Shown here in pieces: positions 51,590 to 62,770 of a stretch of DNA of 64,000 bases (positions are counted from its first letter, which is position 1; the number at the start of each line of letters is the position of its first letter). Location: contig SADC01000382.1 in the NCBI GenBank assembly GCA_004194705.1, forward strand, positions 29,367 through 93,366, read 5' to 3'. A program made the position numbers and the translations under genes. This DNA comes from Ditylenchus dipsaci (Eukaryota; Nematoda; Chromadorea; Rhabditida; Anguinidae). The notes below the pieces were generated by a model, which searched no databases, had not been told where the DNA came from, and saw only the letters and a list, made by a program, of their open reading frames with translations.

Positions 51590-52570
51590 TCAAAGACATG
51601 TTTTTACGTAGGTTTCTTTGCGGTTTTGGCCTGGCCTATCTAGATCACATTCTCAGACTAGAACCCAAACCACAGGGGGATTAAGTAAAAATCGTGTTGG
51701 TCACACAATACACCGAAAAAGTTTGTGTGCGAGAAAAATCGATTGGCAAAACAAAATTTCGAAAAATGCGCTTGAAAAAAGTTATGACCATTTCAAAACC
51801 ACGGAATTTTTCGACACACCCTGTCTTTTAGATTTAAAAACAAGTGTCAAATCTGTTAAATCGCAGTCTTACACTGAAAATTGATCTCCAGACCGGTCGA
51901 CAATGGACCAAAGCAGGGAACTCGATTCTCTTTGATTTTTTCCAATTATTTGAAAATCAATTTTCACCATTTGATAACTAAGGCAACAGGCTACAAAATG
52001 GCATTCTTATAATCGAGATCTAAAAAACACTATTTTCAAGTGAAAAAACACGGGTTTTTAAAAAGTAGTGCTTTTCACGTGAAAAATTAGCCCACAGGTT
52101 AGTATCTTTTATAACCCCTGCCCAAAGAATACCATTTTTAGCATGTTATCTCTGCTATTAAGAGAACAAATTATTTTTCAAATAGTCTGTGAAAAATCAG
52201 AGAAATCGAGGTGTCGCTTTGGCCCGTGGACAGGCCTACCCACAGCTGGGTCCGACACTTTTCCAACAATTTTTGTGGTCATTTGTAAGTTGTCTTTTAT
52301 GAGTCTAGTACAAAAAATCGTAAGAATTTCGACTTAGATAGTCATTTCTAAAATCCCCACCAGCCGCTATTTACTTTTCTTACAAACAGGCTTTAAGTCT
52401 GGCCAGTCGGAAGTTTCCATAGATCGGCAACCCTACATGTAAATCTTTATTTCCCGATAATAGGGGAAAAGATAAATCTACTCGTCATCTTAAGGTGATT
52501 TTTGAAATTAGGCAAAAAATTTTGAAATCAAAATTGAATGAACTCCGAAGGTCAGCACAGCAATCTTAGG
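51590..52570. other. No gene; fragments of repeats
   Basis: 51600-51830 resembles half of the 21660-22018 element (AACCACAGGGGGATTAAG, ACACACCCTGTC). A lone Tigger subterminal block lies near 52225. Confidence 0.4.
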
Positions 52571-52588
52571 TACAAATATTTTAAACGT

Positions 52589-52896
52589 GCATGAGTAGTA
52601 CAAGGGCCAAGTTTTCCATCTTCAAAGGATGCCGCCTTTGTGCTCCATACCTATGGGGCACTTTCAAAGAGAAGCCATAGGTATAGGAGGGTGTTAGGCT
52701 CCGCCCCTTTTTAACCCATACCTATAAGCACTGTTTCGAAATATAGGTCAACAACATGTTAGCACTAACAGAACAGCCTGGTTTTGAAATACAGCTCCTA
52801 TATTTTGAATAGTGCGGAGCCAACACCTCGAAAGTGCATAGGTATGGCGCATAGAATCTTTGAAGATGGAAAACTTGGCCCTTGTACTACTTGCAT
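52589..52896. repeat. About 310-bp palindrome with AGTAGTACAAGGGCCAAG ends
   Basis: AGTAGTACAAGGGCCAAGTT faces AACTTGGCCCTTGTACTACT. Inner CCATACCTATGG and CCATAGGTAT words repeat. TGCATG flanks it on both sides, a possible target duplication. Confidence 0.85.
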
Positions 52897-53435
52897 GAAA
52901 ATGAAGTTGTGGTGTATATATTTTTTTTTCAAACACAAAAAGCAATCAAAATAGGCATCAAAAATTAGACAATAAATTCAACAATTGCTTATTTCTTCCA
53001 CAGCAGCGGTTGGCCACCAATCTGCAATTAGCGATAAAAGGTGTGTGTGAGTTTATTTGTCTGAGCTGTTGATATTGTTGTTGTTGACTGGCTGCCTGAC
53101 CAGTGGACCAGCGGTAAAGTAAATGAATTTTGCATAGTAGGGCTTTGTTAAGCAAGCAGACTGACCATCAGCCGTAGCAGCTGGACCAGTAAGCCCGTTC
53201 CCATGGATATGACTGATTGTTGTTCTCTTTGAAATGAAAGCCTGCTGCCTCAAAAGGAGATTATAGGTAAAATGACCGAAATTGAGGATGACCAGATAAG
53301 TAATTAGGCTAAAGACTAATTATTATGATGAAAAGTAGAATGATATTTTACAAAAACTTTAACATGTTGGGCAGAAGGCATTAACAACATGAAACAGCCT
53401 TTTGGATTCTGCATCGAACGGTATGAATTAATGTA

Positions 53436-53592
53436 AATGAGAATTTGACAAATTCAAATGCGCGCGGGACACTTCTCTTTCGTCTAGCATTTTACTCTTT
53501 GCAGTTATTTCGAGTGACTCCAAAGAGTAGAGTGAGAGACCAAAGAGAAATGTCCCGCGCGTATTTGAATTTTTCAAATTCTTATTTGCATC
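53436..53592. repeat. Palindrome with AAATTCAAATGCGCGCGGGA arms
   Basis: AATTCAAATGCGCGCGGGAC faces GTCCCGCGCGTATTTGAATT. The central words ACTCTTTGCAGTTATTTCGA are shared with 14036-14193. Confidence 0.85.
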
Positions 53593-53599
53593 AAAAAGT

Positions 53600-54470
53600 A
53601 TGTTTCTTTAAATGAGTATTTCTGTGATCTGGAATATAAGACTTTTGTGTTTATCCGCATTTTTTCCGCGAAAATAGGGCGACAAGCCAAAATTATCCCC
53701 ATATGAAACCTCGCTCAATTCGGCGTCGAATAGTATATAGTGTGATGCTACTGTAATAAAAGTAAAAAACTGCGTGCAAAAGAAAGAAAATACCCACATT
53801 TTAGGCAGTCGACATGATTCGAATTTCAAAATGGCCATATCTAGAGATAAAGTTGGCGATCTGTAAAGAGTAAACTAACTCAGAATTGTCTCTTTTTTCG
53901 AATGAGACCAAAACTAAAAATTTCGAAAAAATCGAGGGTATGAAAGTTTATATGAAGTGGCAAAGGTTTATATGAAGGGGCCATTTTCACAGAAAATGCC
54001 TTTTAAAAATGAGTTTTGTACTTCTCAGTTTGCTATACAGCACATTTATAAAAAAATTTCGCATGTATTTACAATAAACTAAAATTTTAATCAACAATTT
54101 TTAAAACCTGCCAAAATTTACTTATTTTTCCAATCGAAATATTTGCAACCGAAATGAAACATTTATTTAAAATCAATAAGCTACTTTCTGAAATTACAAT
54201 TAAGGCTTATAAACGCATAACTTTTGACATATGGAGGCCGTGTGCTAAAGATACTTCGCGATTAGAAGCAATTTCATATGAGAGATTTTTTTCTCTCGTC
54301 CAAAAGGACTTACACAAAAAAAAATATGTTTCAAAGATTCTTAAAATCCATATCTGAAAGCCGTCAAAATTTACGTCGATTTGCATAACACGTGAGCAGA
54401 TATGAGTTAAACCACCTGTATGCTACTAAAATAATCTTAATATTTGCCAAACTATTCGTTTTATGCAAAA
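53600..54470. other. No gene recognised
   Basis: AT-rich, with an open 67-codon frame at 54154-54357 that shows no motif. Confidence 0.35.
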
Positions 54471-54479
54471 TTTCAAATA

Positions 54480-55152
54480 CTGCAGTGCATCAATTTAAAA
54501 TACTGCAACACTGCACTGCGCCGCGTTAAAATACTGCAGTTTTACGCTGCAGACTTTTTTTTTTATTACACCTTAAAATTTTTTCTCCGTTTCCATTTGT
54601 ATTGTTTCTTTGTCTCGTAGAAACCTTTCAACCATTTTACCATTAGATACCGTATTTTCTCTAATAGAAGACCCTTCCTGGTTCAAAATCGTGTTCTTGG
54701 CAATGTGTTTTTGACCTGGTTTGTGATCACAGCTCTCAAGTAAGTTACCGCTTATTGTGTAGCCAGTGAGATGAGCTACAAAACGGGTGGTAACTTGCCT
54801 GAGAGAATACTTTAAAAAATGGGTCAAAAACACAATGCCAAAAACCGATTTTGAGTTAGGGGGGGGGGTTCTTCTATTAGAGAGAATACGGTAACCAACG
54901 TGCAGCAGCAGGAGCTCCCCGATTGTTTTTATTGTGTTTGGGAATCAATAAAATGTTTGATTGACTTGATTTCCGATTCAAAGTTAGCTGTTATTGCACA
55001 TTGAAATAGCAGTATCGTCAAATACTGCAGTATACTGCATCACCACGAAACACTGCACTGCGACACTGCATATACTATTGTTTGACACTGCAATACTGCA
55101 CTTCACCAAGGGTCATTCAAAAATACTGCACTGCACCACTGCAAAACCCTAT
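54480..55152. repeat. TACTGCAGTGC word-repeat region split by a nested element
   Basis: AATACTGCA, CACTGCACTGCG and their variants fill 54480-54550 and 55000-55145. The right end CTGCAAAACCCTA resembles the AACCCTA termini of the hAT-like mini-elements. No left terminus or target duplication was found. The element at 54650-54891 lies between the halves. Confidence 0.6.
54650..54891. repeat. CCGTATTTTCTCTAATAG element, type copy
   Basis: CCGTATTTTCTCTAATAGAA faces TTCTATTAGAGAGAATACGG with TA on both sides. The inner arms pair AAAATCGTGTTCTTGGCAAT with its inverse, and GTAGCCAGTGAGATGAGCTA is central. Confidence 0.92.
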
Positions 55153-55307
55153 TCCTATTTAGTAATAAGGCAGACTTTCGGAAAAACAATTCTCTCGAAT
55201 CCCAAATTTGATGATGGCAAAAATAGTTAACATGAAAAAATATGGCTAAAGTACACAATCCCCCTCCTGGTCCAAAAATGGCCAAAATGGTGTCCCAAAG
55301 GCATTTG

Positions 55308-55765
55308 GGTAATCCTTTTTATTGGGGCAAATATACTTTTTTCGAGAAAAAAATTAATCTTTTTTAGGGCAAATTTTCATATTGACTGATTTTAATAAAT
55401 TTTCTCATCTTTTTTTAAAGTGATAACACCATCATGTAGCCCTCCGATTTTAGTTTCTTATGAGATATCAGTTGTTGCATCATCCTCGCAAAATGTAGCA
55501 CAAAAAGGTAAAAGTATGAACTAAATTATTTTTCTGACTTGCTTCATACTTTTATCTTTTTGTGCTACATTTTGCAAGGATGATGCAACAACTAATACCT
55601 CATAAGAAACTAGAATCGCAGAACTACATGATCGTGTTATCACTTTGAAAAAAAGATGAGAAAATTCATCAAAATCAGTCAAAAAAAAAATTTGCCTCAA
55701 AAAGAGTAAAATTTGCCCCCAAAAAAGTATATTTGCCCCAAGAAAAAGGATTACCCAGGGCATTT
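55308..55765. repeat. Fold-back sharing its centre with 1677-2187
   Basis: GGGTAATCCTTTTTATTGGG faces its inverse near 55750. The arms share GGTAAAAGTATGAACTAAAT, GATGCAACAAC, TCATAAGAAACTAGAAT and GGGCAAATTT words. Confidence 0.85.
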
Positions 55766-55917
55766 TAGCTACTTTGAACGTGGAAAAGCAACAAAAAAGA
55801 ATTGGAACAACACTTTTTAGCACTTTTTGGGTTTTTTTGCATTTTCGCCTTGGGGGACTATGATAACTTAACTTAAAAGGGTACGTGATATCTCTATAAG
55901 ACCAGAAATATGGAATT

Positions 55918-56085
55918 TGAACATAGTTTTGTTAGCTCGGGCCTACCCCGAACGTGGCTCAGGGGGCTTGAGAGTTAGAGATGCGCGCACTCACTTACCT
56001 TAGACATGATTCCGAGCAAGACGCTTGATCAAAAATGCATAAAGAAGCTCTTTTTGCAAAGCTCCAGTGACCAAAACAGGGTAAA
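55918..56085. repeat. GC-centred hairpin family, partial copy
   Basis: TTGAACATAGTTTTGTTAGC and GTTAGAGATGCGCGCACTCA, ending at AGCTCCAGTGACCAAAAC. The middle is deleted. Confidence 0.8.
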
Positions 56086-56644
56086 AAAACCCACAAATAA
56101 GAAATCTAAGTACCCTCCAGAACGGCCAAAAAGTCAATTTTCGGTCAAAGAGTTTTTTCATGGAAAGCGCATTCCCAGTACTCTTTTCACCTTTTCTAGC
56201 GTGAAAGTGGTGAAAGCACGTAAAAACGAGGTTCAAACCGGTTTTTGGACCAAGTTGATTCTGTACTCCGGCCAAAAATCAATATTAGTCATGAACATCA
56301 GATTTTCTATTCAGTTGGTGACAAAGTGAGTTACACGCGGATACGAACTACGTGAACAACCCAATACAATCTTTCTCGTGCCATTTTACTTCTAATTGCA
56401 ATTGGAAGTTTTTCATCAAAGCAATTACTTTTGAAGTGGTGACACAAAAATATGTTGTTTTTGTAGTTGAAGAACTGAGTGGACTTATTAAAAACTCATT
56501 ACCTAGCATAATTAAAAGAACTTTTTTATCTGACTAATTTCCAAGCATACGATTTGTATTCAAAATAATTTTCAGCAATTTTTTGTTTTGTTTTGGATGT
56601 TTTGCTCATTATCGGTGTTTTATCTTTTAAATTAAGGTCTTTAA

Positions 56645-56873
56645 ATGTCATATTTAATATATTTAACCCTTGGACAAAACATATTTTCTTTAATGTGTCA
56701 GTCTATTTCTATCTATTTTTTCTCTTATTTGATTTTTTGCGCTTTTAAAAGGCCGAAACTTTTGAAAGTAAAAACTATTTCACTATCTATGATGACTTAC
56801 ATAATAACACAAACCAGCTTATGTATTTCGGTTTTGCCTTATCACATTTATATGGCTGTGCAGTGGATGCTAG
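56645..56873 (+). CDS. Receptor exon: TM1, first intracellular loop, TM2
   Basis: The translation has a hydrophobic segment LGQNIFSLMCQSISIYFFSY, a basic loop CAFKRPKLLKVKTIS and a second hydrophobic segment with the signature SVLPYHIYMAVQWMLG. That is the Pro-aromatic then Trp-x2-Gly pattern seen at the end of TM2 and first outer loop of class A receptors. A donor is possible at ATGCTAG|GTTATT or earlier at GCT|GTGCAG. The upstream frame is closed 3 nt before the ATG, so a splice or frame break precedes it. A different open frame upstream (56573-56755) overlaps it. Confidence 0.45.
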
Positions 56874-59580
56874 GTTATTTAAACCTATTATAAATACAGG
56901 GTGGCTCAAAAAAATTCGGCCACCTTTGAAAAGTTGGCGTACGTCTTTTTTTTTGGTTGGACACATCTCAACCTCTTCGGGGCGCAGGGGGCTTGATAGG
57001 TTAGAGATGCGCCCACTCACTTACCTTACTGATAATTCCGAGCAAGACTCTTGATCAAAAATTCATGAAGAAACTATTTTTGGACCTGTTGGAAATGGAT
57101 CTTTTGGAAAATGGACCTGTTCTGGTTTAGGGGGACGCCCATTTTTCACTATATATTTTTATTTATTTTGTTGCTTATGGCAGTCGTGATTATATCAGTA
57201 ACCTATACGAATAGTTTAATAAGTAATTTTGTCGATTAAGGTGATTATCGTCACCCTGGTCACCATAATCAATTTGATTGACCTAAAAATAAAAAAAAAT
57301 ACATAGTGAAAAATAGTGCCACATAGTGCCCCTAAACCAGAACAGGTCCATTTTTGCCCAGCTCCAGTGACCAAACGGGGTAGAATACCTCAATACAAGG
57401 TAATTTACCTTGGTCCCCAAACCAAAAAGTCACATTTTGGTCAAAAATTTTTTCAAAAAATCCATTTTTACGTGGCCAGCGCAAATTCGCGCCAGCGCTA
57501 TTTGCGCCCGGCGATCGAAAAGCGCCGCGCTAAAAGAAATTCAGATCTAAAATTGGTCTAAATATGCTGGCGGTCAAAATGCACTGGCGGTCAATTTAGG
57601 TGGCGGTCAAATTTGGCTAGCGGTCAATTAAAAGGGCGGTCAGTTAAGTGGCAGTCAAATAAGTGGCGGTTAAGTGGTCAGTATGTTTGTGGTCAAGTAT
57701 GTTCGTGGTAAACAGGCAATTTCCGCCCAGCACCGCCCACGCCCCATGGTTTTCCATATTATCGCCCCGGCGCTGCCCATGCCCCAGGGTTTTCCGGATC
57801 ATCGGCCCGGCCCGGCACCGCCCCATGCCCTGGGCGGTGCGCATCCGGTCATGTAGCAATTCCAAAGAGTTTTCGTTAGGTATATTATGCTTCTACGCGA
57901 TTTCTAAGGTTAATTTGATTAAAATTGAAAAAAATTAAAGCCATCTTGCAAATCTTTTAGAGAAATTAAAAAATTCGAGCACCCCGTGTCCCTCCCTAAC
58001 ACCGAATTGTACCTTCGCCCCCCCCGCGCCTCGGATTATTTTTTTCATGCCCCTTACTCACCGTCACTCACCGAGGCGAACCCGGCTACTACCTACTGCC
58101 CTGGCACCACCCTACGCCCGGAGGCGGGGCTGTGCGGGACGCATTGCGGGCGCCCCGGGGCGGGCGGACTCATCACTGATCCTGTATCCGAAATTGCACC
58201 AGCTTTAAAATGTTAAAAAAAAATTTAAAATTTGAATTTTCAATATTGAATTGCATGTTCAGATGAAAACGTTTATGATATCAATTGGATGTATTGGCTT
58301 GGATCACCGTTTTTATTTATTTTGGAGTTGCTCCATTTACTGTTCTGTATCTGACCACAGACCGATTAATGTCCTTGCATGTGTTCCAGAAAAAAAAGAA
58401 GAAATTATTATTTGCTGTAGTATAGTGACAATGTGTGTAACATCTATTTCTTGCGCTATCATGTATTTATTGCAGCTGCCATTGGATTATTCAAGAGGTC
58501 GATTTTCTGTTATTACCTAACTGGTGACAAATAAGCGAAGGAACAACTTTTTAGCTAACTTTTTGGAACAAAACTTATTTCGGAAAAAATTCCAAACATA
58601 TGATTTTGTAGCCTTTTTCTTCTTCTATCGAATAGTATAGAATATTTTTTTGAAATATATTAGGAAAGTCGGGGCAACCAGACAACAACGACTTTTTCCG
58701 GATTTGTCGTGTGACGAAACCCTTTTTTTCGGTCAATTCGGCTGTTTCGCCCGAATTTGTCAGAAAAAGTCATTTTTGTCTGGTTGCCAAATGTCGGTAT
58801 TCGCTTCGAAACCATTGTTAGGGTCTTTTGAAAGGTCGACGAGTATTTTCATCATTTTAATTGGTCAAAAGTTTGATTGAAAAGTTCAACTCTTGAGAAA
58901 ATCTTGTGAATTGTGTGAATTTGTGAATAGCAACTGTTTTGGCAAAAAGACCCGCGCCGCTTGATATAACGAACGCCCTTTTTAAAAATAGGGGTTTGTT
59001 ATATCGAGCGGCGCGGGTTTTTGACAAAAGTGTTGCCATTTACAAAAACGACCGGTAAAATATGAATGTTGCGATATTTTGCACTAGACTAACTAAAGAT
59101 ATCTGGCAAAAGATTTAAAAAATCCAGGTAAAAAAAGTGTCGGACCCTGGGCGGGAACGAACTTTGGGGGTTCGTTATATCGAGCGTCGACTGTATTCGT
59201 AATAAATTTCCGAAATGAATTTTTGTTCATAAACATTAGCTTAAATTTGTCCTCGAACTTATTTGTCCCCAGTTAAAATGCCTATAAAAACTTTTTAAAA
59301 ATTTAGTAAAATTTTGCACTACTACTATTTGTTTAATTACTAAGCAAAAAACTATTTTTTTTTATTCTTTGAAATTTTCCGTGTCATTTACAAACTTAGT
59401 TTGTAGCCTGATTTTTTTTTATTCTATTTATAAGAGCCACGTTATTAACATTGTAAGTTTCTTAGTCTATCTTTTTAATATTGTTTTTGACTCCTAGAAA
59501 AGCCGAGCTGTGCGAGCCACTGTAGTTTCTGAAATCATTCTGAATGTTATCCCACGTTTGCTTCCATTTTATTTACAAAC
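56645..59580 (+). CDS. Class A-like seven-transmembrane receptor gene, partial (span)
   Basis: Four collinear plus-strand segments look like successive parts of a rhodopsin-like receptor: TM1-loop-TM2 (56.65 kb), TM3-loop-TM4 (58.26 kb), TM5 (58.6 kb) and the TM5/6 loop with TM6 (59.4-59.6 kb). Their order, spacing and hydrophobicity fit. A 45-nt GTAAGT...CTAG intron sits inside the third loop. Hallmark residues are weak: no Asp in TM2, DHRF in place of DRY, and PRLLPF in TM6. No N-terminal exon, no first-extracellular-loop Cys and no NPxxY exon were found. It may be a divergent receptor, a gene broken by assembly error, or a decaying copy. Confidence 0.5.
56893..57375. repeat. CAGGGTGGCTC end followed by a split hairpin-family copy
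   Basis: TACAGGGTGGCTCAAAAAAA starts at 56893. The hairpin-family copy runs 56955-57082 and resumes at about 57357 (CCCAGCTCCAGTGACC), interrupted by the element at 57083-57348. All lie in the first receptor intron. Confidence 0.75.
57083..57348. mobile_element. Nested palindrome with GGACCTGTTCTGGTTTAGGG arms
   Basis: GACCTGTT and AACAGGTC are the ends. TATTTTTG and CATTTTTG flank it, 7 of 8 matching. GGTTTAGGGGGACGCCC faces GTGCCCCTAAACC. The 8-bp duplication suggests a hAT-like element. Confidence 0.75.
57470..57860. repeat. GC-rich island with TGGCGGTCAA and CCGCCCCATGCCC words
   Basis: GCGCAAATTCGCGCCAGCGC starts it. Then come about ten copies of GGCGGTCAA-type words (57570-57690), then GCCCATGCCCCAGGGTTTTC-type repeats to 57850. 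It is markedly GC-rich compared with its surroundings. Confidence 0.65.
58263..58497 (+). CDS. Receptor exon: TM3, second loop, TM4
   Basis: The acceptor CATGTTCAG is followed by MKTFMISIGCIGLDHRFYLF, a TM3-like segment ending where a DRY motif is expected. A polar loop (SDHRPINVLACVPEKKEE) follows, then a TM4-like segment IIICCSIVTMCVTSISCAIM and LPLDYSR. It ends at TCAAGAG|GTCGAT. The frame is open throughout its 78 codons. The intron before it is about 1.4 kb and full of repeats. Confidence 0.5.
58540..58634 (+). CDS. Receptor exon candidate: TM5
   Basis: The segment reads ANFLEQNLFRKKFQTYDFVA then FFFFYRI, followed by a possible donor ATA|GTATAG in phase 0. An aromatic run ending in Tyr-Arg-Ile resembles the inner end of TM5. 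The left boundary is unclear; the best acceptor is ACAAATAAG, and the phase from the previous exon does not obviously fit. Confidence 0.3.
58674..58789. repeat. Palindrome with GGCAACCAGACA termini, second copy
   Basis: GGCAACCAGACAACAACGAC faces TGTCTGGTTGCC, with a CGGTCAATTCGGCTGTTTCG core as in 10632-10753. Confidence 0.82.
58950..59193. repeat. Tigger/pogo-like element, left end missing
   Basis: The right end is GTTCGTTATATCGAGCGTCG then ACTG with TA. Subterminal CTGGGCGGGAACGAACTT. An inner hairpin pairs GCGCCGCTTGATATAACGAA with its inverse. It lies in a receptor intron. Confidence 0.75.
59435..59580 (+). CDS. Receptor exons: third loop and TM6, with a 45-nt intron
   Basis: After a strong pyrimidine tract and TATAAG comes SHVINI, then an intron (59453-59497) with GTAAGT, a pyrimidine-rich middle and CTCCTAG. 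Then KSRAVRATVVSEIILNVIPR and LLPFYLQ follow, ending at ACAAAC|GTAAAT. The basic start followed by a hydrophobic helix with Pro resembles loop 3 into TM6. The first piece may be an 18-nt microexon or may extend upstream; an open frame reaches about 59330. Confidence 0.45.
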
Positions 59581-59839
59581 GTAAATATTTTATATTATAA
59601 TACTATGTTGATAAAGTTCATATGTTCATACGAACGACCAGACTCATTTCAAAAAGAAATTACAGCCATGGTCCCCCAAGGTAAAATTCAAATTCAAAAT
59701 TTTTTGAAATTGGCGCTCAAACATTTTTAAAAGAAATCAGTATCTGTATTGATGCGAAGAGTATCAAAAGTTACCACTTTTATTGCAAAACGTGATAAAG
59801 GTGAAAGTTTGTATATTTTCACTGTTTTATCATATGTTT

Positions 59840-60245
59840 CAACTCGGGACGTGGCAAAAAGACACTCTGATCAAAAGTATTTCTCGAAATTATGTCTGAT
59901 ATGAGTAAATGCGCGCATCTTCAACCCATCAAGCTTAAATAGTGACTCTGAGTGCATGCAGCGGCTTGGATTTGAGATGCGCACACCCATATACCTTAGA
60001 CACAAATCACTCGAAAAGGTATGTGGCCCTTCGGGGCGCAGGGGGCTTGGTTGCTTGGGGTTGAGATGCGCACACCCATATACCTTAGGCGCAAATCACT
60101 CAAAGGGGACTATGGATGCATGGAGGGGGCTTGGAGTCAAGATGGCCACACCCACATACCTCAGACGCAAATCACTCGAAAGTGACTCCGGTACCATACT
60201 AGAGTTTATTCATGCAGTGGGCTCAGTATTCAACAAAACTATTTA
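59840..60245. repeat. GC-centred hairpin family, copy expanded by internal duplication
   Basis: GGTTTGAGATGCGCACACCC, ACCTTAGACACAAATCACTC and related words occur three times in a row, about 80-110 bp apart. The right end CAGTATTCAACAAAACTA matches the family terminus. Confidence 0.8.
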
Positions 60246-60607
60246 GGGCGAATTCATTTATTTCTAGTGGCCGCTTTTCATCCCTTCTCCTTCCAATACA
60301 GTCCATATTCCCTCTAAAAAAATATTAGGCGCCATTAAAAAGAAAAATTTTCTGCTACTAGCGAATACCTCTCTCAAGAATACGACTTTTTGAAAAAAAC
60401 TGTAACAACTTTTTGAAACAACAAGGTTAGGCTTAGCTCTGAGGCACGGAGGTAGGCAATCTATGAAAGTTGTGACTAAAAAATGTCTTATGCACTATTT
60501 CCGGGATCTGGAACATATATTTGGTACTTTTCACCAAAGTTTTTAAAGGGAAAATCGTTAGGTGAGGTATTTTCTAGTGGAGTTAAGAATTTTTTTTATT
60601 TTTCTAG

Positions 60608-60716
60608 ACTTTGTAGCCTGGGGAAACAGGGCGAACCAAAAAGTCCTTATTTTTCATTTTCTATAAGCCCAATCGTTTCCTTCCTGTTCAGATTACGGGA
60701 ATTAATATTTGACTAG
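60608..60716 (+). CDS. Possible last exon of the receptor (weak)
   Basis: A good acceptor (pyrimidine run then TTTTTCTAG) precedes an open stretch LCSLGKQGEPKSPYFSFSIS ending in RLRELIFD and a stop. It could be a cytoplasmic tail, but no TM7 was found between it and 59580, so the assignment is only positional. Confidence 0.15.
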
Positions 60717-60719
60717 TCT

Positions 60720-61470
60720 TAACGCGTTGGGCGAAAGTGAAGTTTGCGGTGGCTGGTGGGGTATCGAAAAATTGTTTTCATAAGATGGAACCAGCCTTGT
60801 GCTGCCAACATTTTTGAAAGTGAAAAATGGCAAATTTGACAGACTACCAATCTAGGTGAGTGAAAAAACGCAGCAGTCAATGCTGGCCAGATCAATCTCG
60901 TCCTCGCATTTATTGATACAGCGTGCTGTGCGGTGATGTATTCAAGAATATTTTTGCTTCACACATCGGTTATATCTCAGAAGCCGATTATTTTACAGAA
61001 TAATATGTATAGGTCCAATCAGGCAACTATTTAGCGACCTTTTAATGGAAACATATAATGGAACAAAAAATGTTTGCTATAATTTTTTAAAAAAAATACT
61101 ATTTTCGATCAGTTTGCGTTTTAGGTTGGAAGTGTTTTGTAGCATTTTCCTTCCTCTTCTTTGCTGTAATAGTTTTACAGTTTAAAAAAAATTTGTCTGC
61201 AAAATATTCTATTTTATGAGAGAGTGCGTATTTATAGGTGCTCAAAAAAATGGAACAAGACTTGATACTAACAGATAGTTGTTGTTTAGAACTTTTTGTA
61301 AGTTATTTTTCAATAAATTTCAAAGCACTTTTTCTAAGCTACAATTTGATAGGTCAAGTTTATCTTTAGATAAACCTAGAAAAAGTTATGACCATAAATA
61401 TAAAAGTGTCAATTTCTAGTCAAAATCAGAGTAAATCTAAAAAAAATGGTTGTGTGGCCGCATAAACAGA
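60720..61470. other. No gene recognised
   Basis: Mixed sequence. 60720-60960 is less AT-rich. No repeat termini were seen. Confidence 0.35.
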
Positions 61471-61473
61471 ATA

Positions 61474-61607
61474 CTTAAAATGACATACGGCTGACTTCTA
61501 GATGGTTGAAATTTTAAAAGTGAAAAATGACTCAAAATAAGTTAAAAAGATAAGTGTTTCATTTTTAAAATTCAACCGTCTGTAAGTCAGCCGTATGTCA
61601 TTTTAAG
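61474..61607. repeat. 134-bp palindrome with CTTAAAATGACATACGGCTG termini
   Basis: CTTAAAATGACATACGGCTG faces CAGCCGTATGTCATTTTAAG exactly, with TA on both sides. It is a Tc1/mariner-class miniature element. Confidence 0.9.
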
Positions 61608-61619
61608 TAAACGTTCGAC

Positions 61620-62430
61620 ATCTGATTTTGTCAAAAATTGAAAAGCGTTCATGATGCGTTAAATAGAAACTTTTGATAAAATAATTTTGATAAAAGACAC
61701 TGTTTTTTAAAAAAATTTTGTTTCATTTTTTATGAGCGCTACTGTAAACTTTTGATATAGATTTGTGACTGTATTTTAAATTGTTATTATGCTTGGTGTG
61801 CAATAAAAACTTGGCTATTTTTCGATGTCCTGCCGTACTTAAACCCCCAGACTCTTATGGCAAATAACTGACATGTCTGTTCTGCTACAAAAACGTTATG
61901 CGGCAAAAATGAGGCTTACTAGTTGTCGCTGTTCTTGAACACAATTAAACAAAGAATTTAGCCAATTTAGGATCTATATACAACTGTCAACTGCAAAACA
62001 AACAACAAAAATACGCTTTCCGGAATCTAGGTGGTAGAGATGGAATGTTAGGATCTTTTTACAAACCTAAAAGGTTGTGCAGCCAAATTAGCATTAAAAG
62101 CGGAGTTATTAGTAGAAAATGAGGTGGTTGAATAGGATCTTTAAGATTTGACTGATTAAAGAGAATATGGAGTAATTCATCATGTAGTTCGAAGGGCTTC
62201 TTTTGAAACTATTGCAAGCTGTGTTTGGCAAAGGGTGAGAAATGGTGTGCGCACTCAATGGATGCTGCAGCTGCCTGCAACAAAATTAAGAAGTAGCATA
62301 CTGCCTGTTTAATTCATTTCTATTTCGACAAAAATCATTATTTAACACGAGAACGGCCGTTGTAAGATTTGATTATTCTGACGCAGAATTCAACACTGAA
62401 CACCATGGTGCGGGTCATTTCAGCTTTGAT
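61620..62430. other. Unique-looking stretch, no exon recognised
   Basis: No repeat termini or convincing frame. Confidence 0.35.
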
Positions 62431-62770
62431 GATGGATCAAGTAGGTGAAAAGGGCTTAGAAGGTAACGAATTGTGCATGGTCAAAATTCAAGTGGTACCG
62501 CAAGTTTTCAATCAATGCCCTTATGGTCATACTAACTTTCACCTACTTTTCACTATTTTCACCACACCACACCATTGCTTACAATACACCAAAATAACAA
62601 CAAAAGTTTAACTTTCTAAGAGTACCAACATAGGCTTTTTTTTAGTTTGAAAAGTTAAGATAAATACAACTTGTTTGTTGAAATATGGATTTTACAATGC
62701 TCTACCCTGGCATTCCACAAGCCATAACTTTGTGTAAAGATGACATTAATTGATGATGAATAGAATCATC

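Noticed and set aside
57986..58216. 76-codon Pro/Thr-rich frame before the TM3-4 exon
   Set aside because: It falls in a GC-rich island with no splice sites fitting the receptor frame; likely chance.
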